This document shows positions 1 through 9,738 of a DNA stretch of 64,000 bases, piece by piece. The translations under genes and the position numbers were made by a program. Positions within the stretch are counted from its first letter, which is position 1. Each line of letters starts with the position of its first letter. Under the pieces are notes generated by a model that searched no databases, was not told the origin of the DNA, and was given only the letters and a program-made list of their open reading frames with translations. The DNA is from Catenibacillus scindens (lineage in GTDB: Bacteria; Bacillota; Clostridia; Lachnospirales; Lachnospiraceae): assembly GCF_014202115.1 (NCBI RefSeq), contig NZ_JACHFW010000003.1:62001-126000 (forward strand), in the 5' to 3' direction.

Positions 1-181
1 CATTTGATTATAGCATATACATCCTTGAAAATGTCCATATCAAAAAAACAAAAAATGTTCTATTTATCAGGCCACTGTTGCTATGCACGATTGCCTGGTT
101 ACTGTTCACAGTTGCCTGAATCCGGCCCTTATGATATGCTGTTGTTAAGATTGAGTTTTACGGCCAAATCATTGAAAATGA

Positions 182-257
182 GTAACTATTCAGCCATGCA
201 TCTCGGATTTCCGCAGCTAACGCTGCTTTACCGCTGCTTGCGCGGCTGAATAGTTAC
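182..257. repeat. Palindromic intergenic element, 14-bp inverted ends
   Basis: GTAACTATTCAGCC at 182-195 is perfectly complementary to GGCTGAATAGTTAC at 244-257, with a GC-rich 48-nt centre. It belongs to a dispersed hairpin family also seen near 5313, 9406, 9564, 19700 and 22590. No gene is evident in 1-339; short frames there have no ribosome binding site. Confidence 0.75.
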
Positions 258-339
258 GAAAATGATAAAAATAGAATTGCTGCACATACTAATCATGAAT
301 TGACAGTTGCCGGTGAAACGCCGGCCGAAAGGAGTTTTT

Positions 340-2181
340 ATGAAAATGAAAATATACCGTCCGGGACTTATGCCGGTTTTGGGCCTTGCCATTGTTTTAT
401 CTTCCCTTCCCCTGTCCGGCTGCCGCGGTTCAAACATTTTTACGGCAGACAGCTCCAATGTATCCCCGACAGTTTCCGACACCGCCCAGAATCAGGGCAG
501 CAACGCCTTTGACCAGTATTTAACGGAGCTTTTTGGCCAGCAGGTCACAGCCAATGCCATAGACTTTCACTATTCCCTGGAACACCCGGAAAATTACGGC
601 CTGTCCATAGATGAGATCAGTTTCGGTGACGTCAGCCTGGATACGGCGGATGAAGACCTTGAGGACACGCAGAAAGCTCTTAAAACCCTTGAAAGTTTTG
701 ATTATGAGGCGCTTTCTGATGAGCAGCAGCTTATTTATGATATGCTTGAGGAAAGTTTTGAGGAGTCTGTTGACAGCTTTGATTTTATTTTATATCAGAC
801 TGTTTTTAGCCCCACTCTGGGTATTCAGGCCCAGCTTCCGGTAATTTTAAGCGAATATACATTCCGCGTCCAGGAAGACATTGAGGATTATCTTCTCCTC
901 CTCCAGGACGTGCCCCGGTATTTTTCCGATCTCCTTGAAATTGAAAAGGCCAAAAGCGAGGCCGGCCTTTTTATGGCGGACTACACAGCCGACGCCATTA
1001 TCTCGCAGTGTGAAACATTTATCGCCAACCCGGACGAGAACCTTCTCATAGATATTTTCCAGGAAAAGCTGGATTCTGAAATGCCGGATCTGTCAGAAGC
1101 GGATAAAAACCGTTACATGGAAGAAAACGCCCAGACTGTGAAAGAACAAGTGATTCCTGCCTATGATATGATCATCGACACCCTGACCCAGCTCAAAGGC
1201 ACCGGGACCAACGAAGGCGGCCTGGCCAATTACGACCAGGGGGCTCAGTACTATTCTCTCCTGGCACAGTCTGCCACAGGCACCTCCTGGTCTGTGGAGG
1301 ACATGATCGACATGACGGACCAGTCTCTCTATAACGATTTAAACACCATCGCCGCCCTCTACATGGACAATGAGGAGCTTTTTACCCAACTCACCCAGGC
1401 CCAGCCGCCGGTCACTGACCCTGAGGCGATCTTAAATCAGCTCCAGACTAAGATCACCGACGAATTTCCGGCGCCTGTATCCTCAGAATTTACAATCAAA
1501 TATGTCCATCCCTCCCTGGAGGAAAACCTGAGCCCGGCATTTTATATGATCCCGGCGGTGGACGCCACGGACAGCAATACCATCTATATTAATAATTATT
1601 ACACTAATGAAGAAAATGCCATGTCCATGTACGCCACCCTGGCCCACGAAGGTTATCCCGGACACCTGTATCAGACCACATGGTTTAACAGCACCGATCC
1701 CCACCCGATCCGCCGGCTTTTAAGCTATTCCGGCTATTCTGAGGGATGGGCCACCTATGTTGAAATGCGCTCTTTTGCCTGGGCAGGGCTGGATGAGGAT
1801 GTGGCTGCGACCCTGGCGGCCAACCAGGATTTTTCCCTGGGGATCTGCGCCCGCGCTGACCTTGGGGTCAACTACGAGGGATGGAACCGGGAGGACGCGG
1901 CCCAGTATCTGGATCAGTTCGCCATGGGAGATGAAGATACCGTCGACTGGCTTTATGAGGCTGTTGTGGCGGAGCCGACCAACTACCTCTCCTACTATAT
2001 TGGTTACAAAGCTTTTGAGACATTGAGAAGTGACGCTGAAACGGCCCTTGGCGGCAATTTTGACCCGGTAGAGTTTCACCGCTTTATCCTGACCACCGGC
2101 CCAGCGCCCTTTGATCTCATTGAGGAGCGGATGGAAGAATGGCTGGACAGCCAGAATGAAAATCCGGGTCTGGCGGCGTAG
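340..2181 (+). CDS. DUF885 family lipoprotein, probable zinc peptidase
   Basis: The product is 613 aa. The start at 340 is preferred over an in-frame ATG at 307 because AAAGGAG lies just upstream and the protein then opens with a lipoprotein signal (hydrophobic stretch, then LSGC, lipidated Cys near residue 29). The core holds HEGYPGH (residues 436-442), the HExxxGH-like metal site typical of DUF885 proteins, and the length fits that family. It is therefore probably a surface-anchored metallopeptidase-like enzyme; the substrate is unknown. It is a single gene followed by a stem-loop. Confidence 0.85.
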   Translation: MKMKIYRPGLMPVLGLAIVLSSLPLSGCRGSNIFTADSSNVSPTVSDTAQNQGSNAFDQYLTELFGQQVTANAIDFHYSLEHPENYGLSIDEISFGDVSLDTADEDLEDTQKALKTLESFDYEALSDEQQLIYDMLEESFEESVDSFDFILYQTVFSPTLGIQAQLPVILSEYTFRVQEDIEDYLLLLQDVPRYFSDLLEIEKAKSEAGLFMADYTADAIISQCETFIANPDENLLIDIFQEKLDSEMPDLSEADKNRYMEENAQTVKEQVIPAYDMIIDTLTQLKGTGTNEGGLANYDQGAQYYSLLAQSATGTSWSVEDMIDMTDQSLYNDLNTIAALYMDNEELFTQLTQAQPPVTDPEAILNQLQTKITDEFPAPVSSEFTIKYVHPSLEENLSPAFYMIPAVDATDSNTIYINNYYTNEENAMSMYATLAHEGYPGHLYQTTWFNSTDPHPIRRLLSYSGYSEGWATYVEMRSFAWAGLDEDVAATLAANQDFSLGICARADLGVNYEGWNREDAAQYLDQFAMGDEDTVDWLYEAVVAEPTNYLSYYIGYKAFETLRSDAETALGGNFDPVEFHRFILTTGPAPFDLIEERMEEWLDSQNENPGLAA

Positions 2182-2191
2182 AAAACAACAT

Positions 2192-2241
2192 AAATTGGCG
2201 TGTCCCGCTGGGATATTATTTCCGACAGGACGCGCCAATTT
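2192..2241. terminator. Stem-loop after DUF885 gene
   Basis: AAATTGGCGTGTCC (2192-2205) pairs with GGACGCGCCAATTT (2228-2241) with one mismatch. It lies 11 bp past the stop codon. The T-run is short, so this is a probable terminator. Confidence 0.65.
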
Positions 2242-2296
2242 CTATTAAAAAATAGCCAAAAAACCTTCCTTTCCCAAAAAATCCTTCCAAAATCTG

Positions 2297-2324
2297 TTGA
2301 TTTAATTAATTAATTATGTATAAT
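2297..2324 (+). promoter_or_regulatory. Promoter of pckA
   Basis: TTGATT (2297-2302), 16-bp spacer, TATAAT (2319-2324). The roughly 120-nt leader contains two small hairpins (AGCAGC...GCTGCT near 2335-2354, and CAGTTTTT...AAAAACTG near 2371-2411), so leader-level control is possible but unproven. Confidence 0.7.
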
Positions 2325-2448
2325 AATGAAAGGGAGCAGCTTTTTTTGCTGCTTTATGACCTAAGAAACAGCAGTTTTTTGGCATACGTTATATGTCCTG
2401 CTGAAAAACTGACGCAAATATCAAATCAAGAAAGAGGAGAAATGTAGA

Positions 2449-4056
2449 ATGGCAGAAATCAATTTAAGTAAGTATGGCATTACAGGTACTCTGGAAATTG
2501 TGCATAACCCTTCTTACGAATTATTATTTGAAGAAGAAACAAACCCGGCGCTTACTGGCTATGACAAAGGCCAGGTCAGCGAACTGGGTGCTGTTAACGT
2601 TATGACAGGCGAGTACACTGGACGTTCACCCAAAGATAAATTTATCGTTATGGATGAAAATTCAAAGGATACTGTATGGTGGACTTCTGACGAATATAAG
2701 AACGACAACCATCCGGCAAGTCTGGAAACCTGGCACACCGTAAAAGACATCGCTCTTAAAGAGCTTTCCAACAAAAAACTCTATGTTGTTGATGCTTTCT
2801 GCGGCGCTAACAAAGACACCCGCATGGCAATCCGCTTCATTATGGAAGTGGCATGGCAGGCACACTTTGTTACAAACATGTTCATTCGTCCTACAGCCGA
2901 AGAACTTGAAAACTTTGAGCCGGACTTCATCGTATATAACGCTTCCAAAGCTAAAGTTGAAAACTACAAAGAACTTGGCCTTAATTCCGAGACTGCTGTT
3001 GTGTTCAACATCACAAGCCGTGAACAGGTTATCATTAACACATGGTACGGCGGCGAGATGAAGAAAGGTATGTTCTCCATGATGAACTACTATCTGCCGT
3101 TAAAGGGCATCGCTTCCATGCATTGCTCCGCTAACACCGACATGAACGGCGAAAACACAGCCATCTTCTTCGGTCTTTCCGGCACAGGAAAGACGACTCT
3201 TTCCACAGATCCCAAACGTCTTCTCATCGGCGATGATGAACATGGCTGGGATGACAACGGTATCTTCAACTTTGAGGGCGGTTGCTACGCAAAAGTTATC
3301 AATCTGGATAAAGAATCCGAGCCGGATATCTACAACGCCATCAAACGCAACGCGCTTCTTGAGAACGTTACACTGGACGAAAACGGCAAGATTGATTTCG
3401 CGGATAAGAGCGTTACAGAAAATACCCGTGTATCTTACCCGATTGACCATATTGAAAAAATTGTCCGCCCGGTTTCCGCGGCTCCGGCAGCTAAAGAAGT
3501 TATCTTCCTTTCCGCTGACGCTTTCGGCGTACTGCCTCCGGTATCCATTCTGACTCCGGAACAGACACAGTACTATTTCCTGTCCGGCTTCACAGCTAAA
3601 CTGGCAGGTACAGAGCGGGGCATCACAGAGCCTACACCTACATTCTCCGCTTGCTTCGGACAGGCTTTCCTTGAGCTTCATCCGACAAAATATGCCGAAG
3701 AGCTTGTTAAGAGAATGGAACAGAGCGGCGCTAAGGCTTATCTTGTAAACACAGGCTGGAACGGCACAGGCAAACGTATCTCCATCAAGGATACCCGCGG
3801 CATCATTGACGCTATCCTTAACGGTGATATCTTAAAGGCTCCTACAAAGAAGATTCCTTACTTCAACATTGAAGTGCCTACAGAACTTCCGGGCGTTGAC
3901 ACAAATATCCTTGATCCCCGTGATACTTACGCTGACGCTTCCCAGTGGGAGGAAAAGGCAAAAGACCTGGCTCAGAGATTTATTAAAAACTTCGCTAAAT
4001 ATGAGACAAATGAGGCAGGAAAGGCGTTAGTTTCCGCAGGTCCTCAGGTTGACTGA
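2449..4056 (+). CDS. pckA: Phosphoenolpyruvate carboxykinase (ATP)
   Basis: The 535-aa product has the usual ATP-PEPCK length. The kinase-1a P-loop GLSGTGKTT is at about residues 242-250, the kinase-2 metal motif GDDEHGW at 261-267, and the substrate-side GRSPKDKF motif is near residue 60. The enzyme interconverts oxaloacetate plus ATP with PEP plus CO2 plus ADP in the cytosol. In anaerobes it often runs in the CO2-fixing direction during succinate/propionate-type fermentation. RBS AGAGGAGAAA precedes the ATG. It has its own promoter and terminator, so it is monocistronic. Codon use is strongly biased, as expected for a highly expressed gene. Confidence 0.97.
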   Translation: MAEINLSKYGITGTLEIVHNPSYELLFEEETNPALTGYDKGQVSELGAVNVMTGEYTGRSPKDKFIVMDENSKDTVWWTSDEYKNDNHPASLETWHTVKDIALKELSNKKLYVVDAFCGANKDTRMAIRFIMEVAWQAHFVTNMFIRPTAEELENFEPDFIVYNASKAKVENYKELGLNSETAVVFNITSREQVIINTWYGGEMKKGMFSMMNYYLPLKGIASMHCSANTDMNGENTAIFFGLSGTGKTTLSTDPKRLLIGDDEHGWDDNGIFNFEGGCYAKVINLDKESEPDIYNAIKRNALLENVTLDENGKIDFADKSVTENTRVSYPIDHIEKIVRPVSAAPAAKEVIFLSADAFGVLPPVSILTPEQTQYYFLSGFTAKLAGTERGITEPTPTFSACFGQAFLELHPTKYAEELVKRMEQSGAKAYLVNTGWNGTGKRISIKDTRGIIDAILNGDILKAPTKKIPYFNIEVPTELPGVDTNILDPRDTYADASQWEEKAKDLAQRFIKNFAKYETNEAGKALVSAGPQVD

Positions 4057-4076
4057 TCATTCATGAAATGACTTTC

Positions 4077-4118
4077 AGGCGCTGCTAAAAGTTTCAGACT
4101 TAAAGGCAGCGCCTTTTT
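4077..4118 (+). terminator. Intrinsic terminator of pckA
   Basis: AGGCGCTGC (4077-4085) pairs with GCAGCGCCT (4106-4114), followed by a T-run, 21 bp after the pckA stop. Confidence 0.85.
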
Positions 4119-4162
4119 ACATCTTAACTTTGCAAAAAACTGTATTGGAAAGGGGTCTACAT

Positions 4163-4798
4163 ATGTTTATTGAGAAAATGGTATTGGACAAAATTTTAGA
4201 ACAGAGACGAAGCATCCGTGAATTTGATATCACAGAACTTCCGGAAGAAAAGATTGAGGCTGTGATTGAAGCGGGCCGGCTGGCCCCATTCGCCGGCCTT
4301 GTCCAGAAAAATACGGACAGCTTCCGCCACTTTTTTGTGATTCACAGGGACAGCGATATGGCCGAAAAGATCAAAGTGCTGTGCGAGGAGGCCCGGCGCC
4401 AGGAAGTTGTCCGCATAAAAAATAACGGTCTGGCGGACAGATATCCTGAGGTTGCCAAAATCGCCAAAGCTATGAGTGAGCGCCCGGCCAACGATATTTT
4501 CATCAGTCCATGGCTGATCATCATCGCCGAAAGGGGCGGTCTGCCGCAGCGGGAGGAGACTTGCCTGGGGTATATTATGGAAAATATGTGGCTGAAGGCT
4601 ACAGAGATGGATCTTGCCTTCCGGGTGTGTTCCGGCATCAGCGATATTTCCAATACCGACGCGCTAAAAGATCTTTTGGGCCTGGACATGGGCGAGGTCT
4701 ACGCCTTTGACGCCTGCAATATCGGATATCCGAAAAATCCTATCGCAGAGCGCAGGGAGCATCCAAAGCCGGTGCGTTCCATTAAATATTTTCGCTAA
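4163..4798 (+). CDS. Nitroreductase family protein
   Basis: The 211-aa product belongs to the FMN-dependent nitroreductase fold. The N-terminal RRSIREFD motif is the usual FMN-phosphate-binding element, and the C-terminal GYPKNPIAERREHPKP segment is the usual closing motif. The start at 4163 is chosen over the ATG at 4130 because GGAAAGGGG lies 6 nt upstream. NAD(P)H-dependent reduction of nitro, quinone or similar electrophiles is likely; the physiological substrate cannot be read from sequence. It converges with the MarR gene downstream. Confidence 0.85.
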   Translation: MFIEKMVLDKILEQRRSIREFDITELPEEKIEAVIEAGRLAPFAGLVQKNTDSFRHFFVIHRDSDMAEKIKVLCEEARRQEVVRIKNNGLADRYPEVAKIAKAMSERPANDIFISPWLIIIAERGGLPQREETCLGYIMENMWLKATEMDLAFRVCSGISDISNTDALKDLLGLDMGEVYAFDACNIGYPKNPIAERREHPKPVRSIKYFR

Positions 4799-4850
4799 AC
4801 ATGAGGCACCGGGAAACGCAATGCTTTGCCAGAAAAAGCCCGGATCTTTC

Positions 4851-5285
4851 TCAGACAGAGAGAAAGTATTCCCTTAAATTGGTCATGGCCTGGACAAGCA
4901 CTTCACACTGGCCATCGTCCAGGCCATCTCTCATAGCCTGAACCATTGACCGAATGAATCTCTGGTAATATTCACATGCTGCCCGGCCTTTATCGGACAA
5001 AAATACAAGCACGACTCTCCGGTCCCTCTCACTGCGGGAACGGGATACATAGCCTTTTTTCACAAGACTGTTGATAGCGATCGTCAATGTCCCTACAGTC
5101 ACGCCAATCTGTTTGGCGATAACTGACATACTTTTTTTCCCTTCAATTCCGATAGCATTTAATATGTGCATATCATTGACAGAAATATCTTTATAAATAC
5201 TTTTCTCCACATATCTTCGCTCAATCCCAAGAGTTTCATTAAACAACTCCACAAGCACTCCGCCAAGCTTTTCATAATTGTCCAT
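4851..5285 (-). CDS. MarR family transcriptional regulator
   Basis: The 144-aa product has a winged helix. The recognition region SMSVIAKQIGVTVGTLTIAINSL and the wing SRSERDRRVVLVFLSDKG are visible. The start at 5285 follows AGGGAGGGATGAT. The sequence resembles FabT-like MarR proteins, which usually sit beside fatty-acid synthesis genes. Here no fab gene is adjacent, so the target is uncertain. It converges with the nitroreductase gene. A palindromic repeat lies just upstream of its start and could overlap its promoter. Confidence 0.8.
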   Translation of the reverse strand: MDNYEKLGGVLVELFNETLGIERRYVEKSIYKDISVNDMHILNAIGIEGKKSMSVIAKQIGVTVGTLTIAINSLVKKGYVSRSRSERDRRVVLVFLSDKGRAACEYYQRFIRSMVQAMRDGLDDGQCEVLVQAMTNLREYFLSV

Positions 5286-5312
5286 ATCATCCCTCCCTGC
5301 CGGCATAATAGT

Positions 5313-5399
5313 TTACTGTTCACTGGCAAGCCTGCGAACGCCTGAATCACATTCTGACGCAGCCAGACAGCAAGTGTCTGGCTGCTGTGTGAACAGTAA
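5313..5399. repeat. Palindromic intergenic element
   Basis: TTACTGTTCAC (5313-5323) is complementary to GTGAACAGTAA (5389-5399), with an inner stem AGCCAGAC...GTCTGGCT. A close relative sharing CAAGTGTCTGGCTG lies at 9406-9458. It sits between the MarR start and the DUF3810 remnant. Confidence 0.8.
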
Positions 5400-5460
5400 T
5401 GCATAATACTTTGATTATCAAAATAAGTTATCCCCATTATATACTATTTTTTCCGCCTAA

Positions 5461-5808
5461 TCAATAGATGTCCTTACAGTAAGAAATGATAAGATCTACC
5501 ATTTTGTCGTAACTGGCGATACCATCTGCCTGGCCGTTAGCCCTTAAATAGGTATCGTTCATCCAGTCGGACATCCGGGAAATACTTCCGTCGTACAAAT
5601 CCCAAAATGCGTTGTTGTCCCGAAGATCCGCCAGCACGTCATCATTCATTCCGGACAGCCGTCCCACGCTCCCTACATATAAAGGGTAAAGTGTTGTGAC
5701 ATACCACTGAGAAAAGCCGGGAATATGTGCTGCCGCAGCCAGAAGGGCAAATCCCGCAGCCAGACAGATAGCCGCCGCCAGCCCTCTTTTTTTAGTCCCC
5801 CTGCTCAT
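5461..5808 (-). pseudogene. DUF3810 protein with large internal deletion
   Basis: The open frame is 115 aa. The N-terminal half (membrane segment, then IPGFSQWYVTTLYPLYVG and GRLSG) matches the start of DUF3810 proteins as I know them. The C-terminal half (MNDTYLRANG, then DGIASYDKMVDLI) matches their end. DUF3810 proteins are usually about 330-350 aa, so roughly 200 internal residues, including the putative metallopeptidase core, are missing without loss of frame. The start overlaps the 3' end of rsmI by 17 bp, so translation may be coupled. It is probably a non-functional remnant, though a short membrane peptide could still be made. Confidence 0.65.
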
Positions 5809-6658
5809 GATCCAGCAGGGCTTGATAAATATCCCTCTTACTTACGCCACGGTCCGCGGCCACCGCTTTCATTGCTTCCTTTCGATTCATCCCCTGGTCT
5901 GTGTAAACTTCCATGTGTTCCTCAATACTCATCTGCTCCCAGGAGCTTCGCTCCTCCTCCAGAAGCACTTCAGGGTCCTGGCCTTCAATGACCAGGACAA
6001 ACTCCCCTCTGGGTTCCTCCTTTTCAAAGCAGGCCAGCGCTTCCCGGCATGTCATCTCCATCCGCCGCTCATGCTTTTTGGTCAGTTCCTTGCAAAAAAC
6101 AATTCTCCGGTCCCCAAGGACTTCCTCTAAAATCTCCATCGTCCTTACAAGACGGTGAGGCGCCTCGTACATTACTGTTGTCCGGGTCTCATTTTTCAAC
6201 CGCTCAAGAACCTGATTTCTCTCTTTTTTATCTGTAGGAAGAAATCCCTCAAAACAAAAACGCCGGGCGGACAAACCGGACATGGTCAGCGCCGTAACGC
6301 AGGCCGCAGGACCGGGCAGGGAAGTCACTTCAATCCCTGCATCCAGGCACATTCTTACTAACTCTTCCCCAGGGTCAGAAATGGCCGGCGTCCCCGCGTC
6401 TGTCACCAGCGCGATATTTATCCCCTGCAAAAGCTGGTCCACCAGATATTTCCCCTTGTCAATCTTATTAAATTCATGATAACTGGTCATAGGGGTTTTT
6501 ATTTCAAAATGATTTAGAAGCTTAATACTATGGCGGGTATCCTCCGCCGCGATCAGATCCACAGATCTGAGGGTTTCCAGCACCCGAAAAGTAATATCTT
6601 CCAGATTTCCAATGGGCGTAGCACATAAAAATAATTTCCCCGGTGTCTTATTTTCCAA
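5792..6658 (-). CDS. rsmI: 16S rRNA (cytidine-1402-2'-O)-methyltransferase
   Basis: The 288-aa product is a tetrapyrrole-methylase-fold SAM enzyme. The N-terminal FLCATPIGNLEDIT, then AAEDTRHS, VTDAGTPAISDPGE and LPGPAACVTAL are hallmark RsmI motifs. It modifies C1402 in the ribosomal decoding site. The start is a TTG at 6658-6656, preceded by AAAGGAG; a longer frame reaching an ATG at 6796 would add 46 residues not typical of the family. The 3' end overlaps the DUF3810 remnant. Confidence 0.93.
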   Translation of the reverse strand: MENKTPGKLFLCATPIGNLEDITFRVLETLRSVDLIAAEDTRHSIKLLNHFEIKTPMTSYHEFNKIDKGKYLVDQLLQGINIALVTDAGTPAISDPGEELVRMCLDAGIEVTSLPGPAACVTALTMSGLSARRFCFEGFLPTDKKERNQVLERLKNETRTTVMYEAPHRLVRTMEILEEVLGDRRIVFCKELTKKHERRMEMTCREALACFEKEEPRGEFVLVIEGQDPEVLLEEERSSWEQMSIEEHMEVYTDQGMNRKEAMKAVAADRGVSKRDIYQALLDHEQGD

Positions 6659-7000
6659 AATACGAGTCTCCTTTCTTTGCCGGCTCTTTGTCCGCACAAA
6701 TTTATGGCGCCAGCTTTGAGCTACATTCATTATAGGAAGAGAAAAGAAGAATGTAAAGATTATTCTGTCTGTTTTCACCCAAGCTTTTGTTTCCATGTTT
6801 CTATTTCAAGGTTTTGTCCCCAAAAGTTTTCCTCGACTTTCAAAATCTGAAACCATTTTTTTCACACTTTTAAAACATTTTTTGTTTTTTTTATTTATAA
6901 TGGTGTTATATTCCGAACATTTTCCTTTCTACAATTAACGCAAGTAAACCGCCTGGCCCTCAGTGAAATGTGTCGGAAAATCCTGAAAGGAGAGATTTTC

Positions 7001-8362
7001 ATGGAGAAAAACCGCAAAAATAATATTCTTGATATGACTACAGGTAATCCGGCACGCCTGTTACTTAAATTCGCGCTTCCGCTAATCATTGGCAATGTCC
7101 TTCAGCAATTTTATAACATGGCCGATACAGCCATCGCGGGACACCTTATCGGAGATCAGGCACTCGCTCAAATTGGCGCCACATCGGCCCTTTATGGTCT
7201 GATCACCAACTTTTGTTTCGGGCTTAATAATGGTCTTTCTCTGGCAGTCAGCCGAAGCTTCGGTGCAGGAAACCCTAAAGAAATGCGCCAGTCCGTCTGC
7301 TGGATGATCAACCTCTCGCTTTCTTTTGCCGCTGTTTTAACGGTTGTCTTTCTTATTCTCAGACATCCGCTTATGCAAGCTTTACAAACGCCAACGGATC
7401 TTCTGAGTGGGGCTTTGAGCTACTTAACGATTATTCTCGCCGGTATTCCTCTGAGCATGAGCTATAATATGGAAGCCGGTCTTTTGCGGGCGGTAGGCAA
7501 CAGCATGACTCCCCTGTGGTTTTTGCTTTTTTCTTCGGTTTTCAATGTTATCCTGGACTTTCTGTTCATGGGGCCTTTAAACACAGGTGTTTCAGGCGCC
7601 GCTATAGCAACCGTTCTATCTCAGGGAATAAGCGCTCTGCTCTGTCTTGCATACATTATCAGATTTTATCCGGAATTTTATTTTTCAAGACAAGAACTCC
7701 ATGTATCCAAATCCTTTGTTATGGATATGCTCTGGTCTGGTATCAGCATGGCTCTTATGTCCACTATTTATAATATTGGCAGTGTTATTCTCCAAAGCAG
7801 TATTAACGCCCTTGGAAGCGTCTATATCGCCGCCCAGGTCGGCGCCCGCCGTCTCGCTGAGTTCTTTTTTACGCCGGGAGGATCTATCGGCACTGCTATC
7901 GCTACTTTTTCCAGCCAAAATTATGGCGCCGGGCAGCGGAAACGAATTTTCAAAGGCATACGGACAGCGCTCTTTCTCTATGCCCTCTGGTGGCTTGTGG
8001 CTATGGCTCTGACCTTCCTTTTCTCGCCGCAGTTTATCCGGCTGATTACAGGAAGCACAAACCCGGAAGTTATTTCCAGCGCAGTTCTTTATATGAAAAT
8101 CAACATTCCCTCCATGCCGCCCCTGATGTTCCTTGTCATTTTACGTACCGCTCTCCAGGGAATGAAGCATCAGCTTGCACCTTTGTTTTGCAGTCTTATT
8201 GAAATGACATTAAAAATTGTATTTGCTCTGCTTATTGTTCCCTTGTTCGGGTATTTCGCTGTATGCATCTGTGAGCCTGTCACCTGGCTCATCTGCGCCA
8301 TTTTTATTATAGGTGCGGCCGTTATTTGGAGGGCAGATTTCAGAGATACAGTTTCCCCATAA
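7001..8362 (+). CDS. MATE family efflux transporter
   Basis: The 453-aa polytopic protein has about 12 hydrophobic segments. The N-terminal DMTTGNPARLLLKFALPLIIGNVLQQ and YNMADTAIAGH are typical of DinF/NorM-type MATE transporters. It presumably exports cationic or amphipathic compounds using an Na+ or H+ gradient. The start at 7001 follows GAAAGGAGAG and is preferred over the upstream ATG at 6968. It is a single gene with a strong stem-loop after it. Confidence 0.9.
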   Translation: MEKNRKNNILDMTTGNPARLLLKFALPLIIGNVLQQFYNMADTAIAGHLIGDQALAQIGATSALYGLITNFCFGLNNGLSLAVSRSFGAGNPKEMRQSVCWMINLSLSFAAVLTVVFLILRHPLMQALQTPTDLLSGALSYLTIILAGIPLSMSYNMEAGLLRAVGNSMTPLWFLLFSSVFNVILDFLFMGPLNTGVSGAAIATVLSQGISALLCLAYIIRFYPEFYFSRQELHVSKSFVMDMLWSGISMALMSTIYNIGSVILQSSINALGSVYIAAQVGARRLAEFFFTPGGSIGTAIATFSSQNYGAGQRKRIFKGIRTALFLYALWWLVAMALTFLFSPQFIRLITGSTNPEVISSAVLYMKINIPSMPPLMFLVILRTALQGMKHQLAPLFCSLIEMTLKIVFALLIVPLFGYFAVCICEPVTWLICAIFIIGAAVIWRADFRDTVSP

Positions 8363-8388
8363 AAATTTTCTGTAATAGAAATTCTGTA

Positions 8389-8430
8389 AAGAAAAAGATT
8401 GCCTGGTTCCAGCCAGACAATCTTTTTCTT
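8389..8430. terminator. Bidirectional terminator
   Basis: AAGAAAAAGATTG (8389-8401) is perfectly complementary to CAATCTTTTTCTT (8418-8430). It lies between convergent MATE and nitroreductase genes and has T-runs in both directions. Confidence 0.85.
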
Positions 8431-8472
8431 GATAACATATTTCCGAATGTTATTCCTAAAACATCCAAATCA

Positions 8473-8991
8473 TCAGTCTACATAGACAACCCGTCCGCCC
8501 ACTTTATCTTTTGTCTCAAGAGGCATATCCGGATAACCTACAATGCAAAAACCAATGCCTTCCAGATCTCCCTCAAGCCCCCACGCTTTCAGGAGCGCTT
8601 TTCCTTCCTCACCGTCAAAAATTTCTTTGGCCCGGTGAATCCACCGCGCGCCCAGTCCCATGGAGTAGGCCGCGTTGAGCATATTGCCCATAGCAAGGCT
8701 GCCGTCATATAAATATGTAGCGCTGCTCTTATCTGCCAAAACAACAATCACATCCGGAGCGCCGTAGAACGGATCGCCATCCATTCCCATGACGCCCGCG
8801 TTCATGGCAGACAGTTTCTTAACCATATCCGGGTTTTGAACAACGACAAATCTCTGGCACTGGCGGTTCATTCCCGAAGGCGCGTTAAGCCCGGCCTTCA
8901 CAATAAGATCAATCTCCTCTTTTTTAAGATGATCCGGTTTATACTTATTACAACTGCTTCTCTCAACAATGGCTTTTACTGCTTCATTCAT
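8473..8991 (-). CDS. Nitroreductase family protein
   Basis: The 172-aa FMN-dependent nitroreductase-like protein shows RSSCNKYKPDHLKKEEI (family start with Ser/Cys in place of the usual RRSIR), NAPSGMNRQ, and GFCIVGYPDMP near the C-terminus. The start at 8991 follows GAAAGGGG. It is distinct from the longer nitroreductase at 4163 and is closer to the short HbbA-like group. The substrate is unknown. It is monocistronic and convergent with the MATE gene. Confidence 0.85.
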   Translation of the reverse strand: MNEAVKAIVERSSCNKYKPDHLKKEEIDLIVKAGLNAPSGMNRQCQRFVVVQNPDMVKKLSAMNAGVMGMDGDPFYGAPDVIVVLADKSSATYLYDGSLAMGNMLNAAYSMGLGARWIHRAKEIFDGEEGKALLKAWGLEGDLEGIGFCIVGYPDMPLETKDKVGGRVVYVD

Positions 8992-9255
8992 GATGCATTC
9001 CCCTTTCAAAAAAATCATAATCTCAGGATTCTGCTGCGTTCACAGTGTCCCTCTCCGTTTTTTGCTGCACTTCTATTATACTTTATTCCAGGAAAATTTT
9101 CTTCTATTATCACGTTGTTTTTCAAAATTAGAAATTTATGTACCTATCCAGCCATAAAGCCAGGAAAAATCTCCGCCATGTCCCGCCTGAACTGTGATGA
9201 TTTTACCTGTTTTTTATATTTTTCGTTAAATTTTAAAAATTTTAAAAATTAGGGC

Positions 9256-9283
9256 TTGCATTTTTTTCAGAATGTGGTATTAT
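9256..9283 (+). promoter_or_regulatory. Promoter of tRNA-Leu
   Basis: TTGCAT (9256-9261), 16-bp spacer, TATTAT (9278-9283) preceded by TGTGG (extended -10-like). It ends 8 bp before the tRNA. Confidence 0.65.
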
Positions 9284-9291
9284 AAATGCAT

Positions 9292-9374
9292 GCAGAAGTG
9301 GCGGAATGGCAGACGCGCTAGATTCAGGTTCTAGTGTTCGCAAGGACGTGTGGGTTCAACTCCCATCTTCTGCA
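9292..9374 (+). tRNA. tRNA-Leu (anticodon CAG)
   Basis: An 83-nt class II tRNA. The acceptor GCAGAAG (9292-9298) pairs with CTTCTGC (9367-9373), with discriminator A. The anticodon stem CTAGA/TCTAG encloses TTCAGGT, giving anticodon CAG. The variable arm GTTCGCAAGGAC is present, and the T arm GTGGGTTCAACTCCCAT is intact. The CCA end is not encoded. Confidence 0.95.
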
Positions 9375-9405
9375 TTATTTTTTTGTTCCGCATAAATCAA
9401 GGATT

Positions 9406-9458
9406 GTTGCTGTTCACTGGCAAGCCAGCAAGTGTCTGGCTGTTGTGTAAACAGTAAC
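9406..9458. repeat. Palindromic intergenic element
   Basis: GTTGCTGTTCAC (9406-9417) faces GTAAACAGTAAC (9447-9458). The inner stem is AGCCAG/CTGGCT. It is related to the element at 5313-5399. The gap 9375-10140 between tRNA-Leu and the RpiR gene holds no convincing gene. Confidence 0.7.
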
Positions 9459-9563
9459 CAAGGATTTCCTGTTTTATGCGAAAAAAATTCCCGAATATTG
9501 CATTTCCAAACTGCATATGCTATAATGTCAGTAGGCAAAAAGAACTGATATATTTCCAAATCA

Positions 9564-9638
9564 GGCAACAGTTCAGCCATCAGGAATAGGCGGGATGATT
9601 TATGCTTGCATAAAGAGCAGACCGCCCTATTCCTGATG
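9564..9638. repeat. Palindromic intergenic element
   Basis: The GGCAACAGTTCAGCC edge (9564 on) is followed by CATCAGGAATAGGCGG (9578-9593), which pairs with CCGCCCTATTCCTGATG (9622-9638). The CATCAGGAA...GGGCGG portion recurs in the 19700 element. Confidence 0.65.
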
Positions 9639-9738
9639 AGCGGAGCGAAAATCACAATCTTTTGACAAATACGACATATTTTCTTCACAAAATTCCTCTA
9701 TGATTAAAACATACAAAAAAATACTTGTTTTTTTGTAG

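Noticed and set aside
9356-9688. 110-codon open frame on the minus strand across the repeat region after tRNA-Leu
   Set aside because: It begins inside two palindromic elements, overlaps the 3' end of the tRNA, has no ribosome binding site and no recognisable protein pattern.
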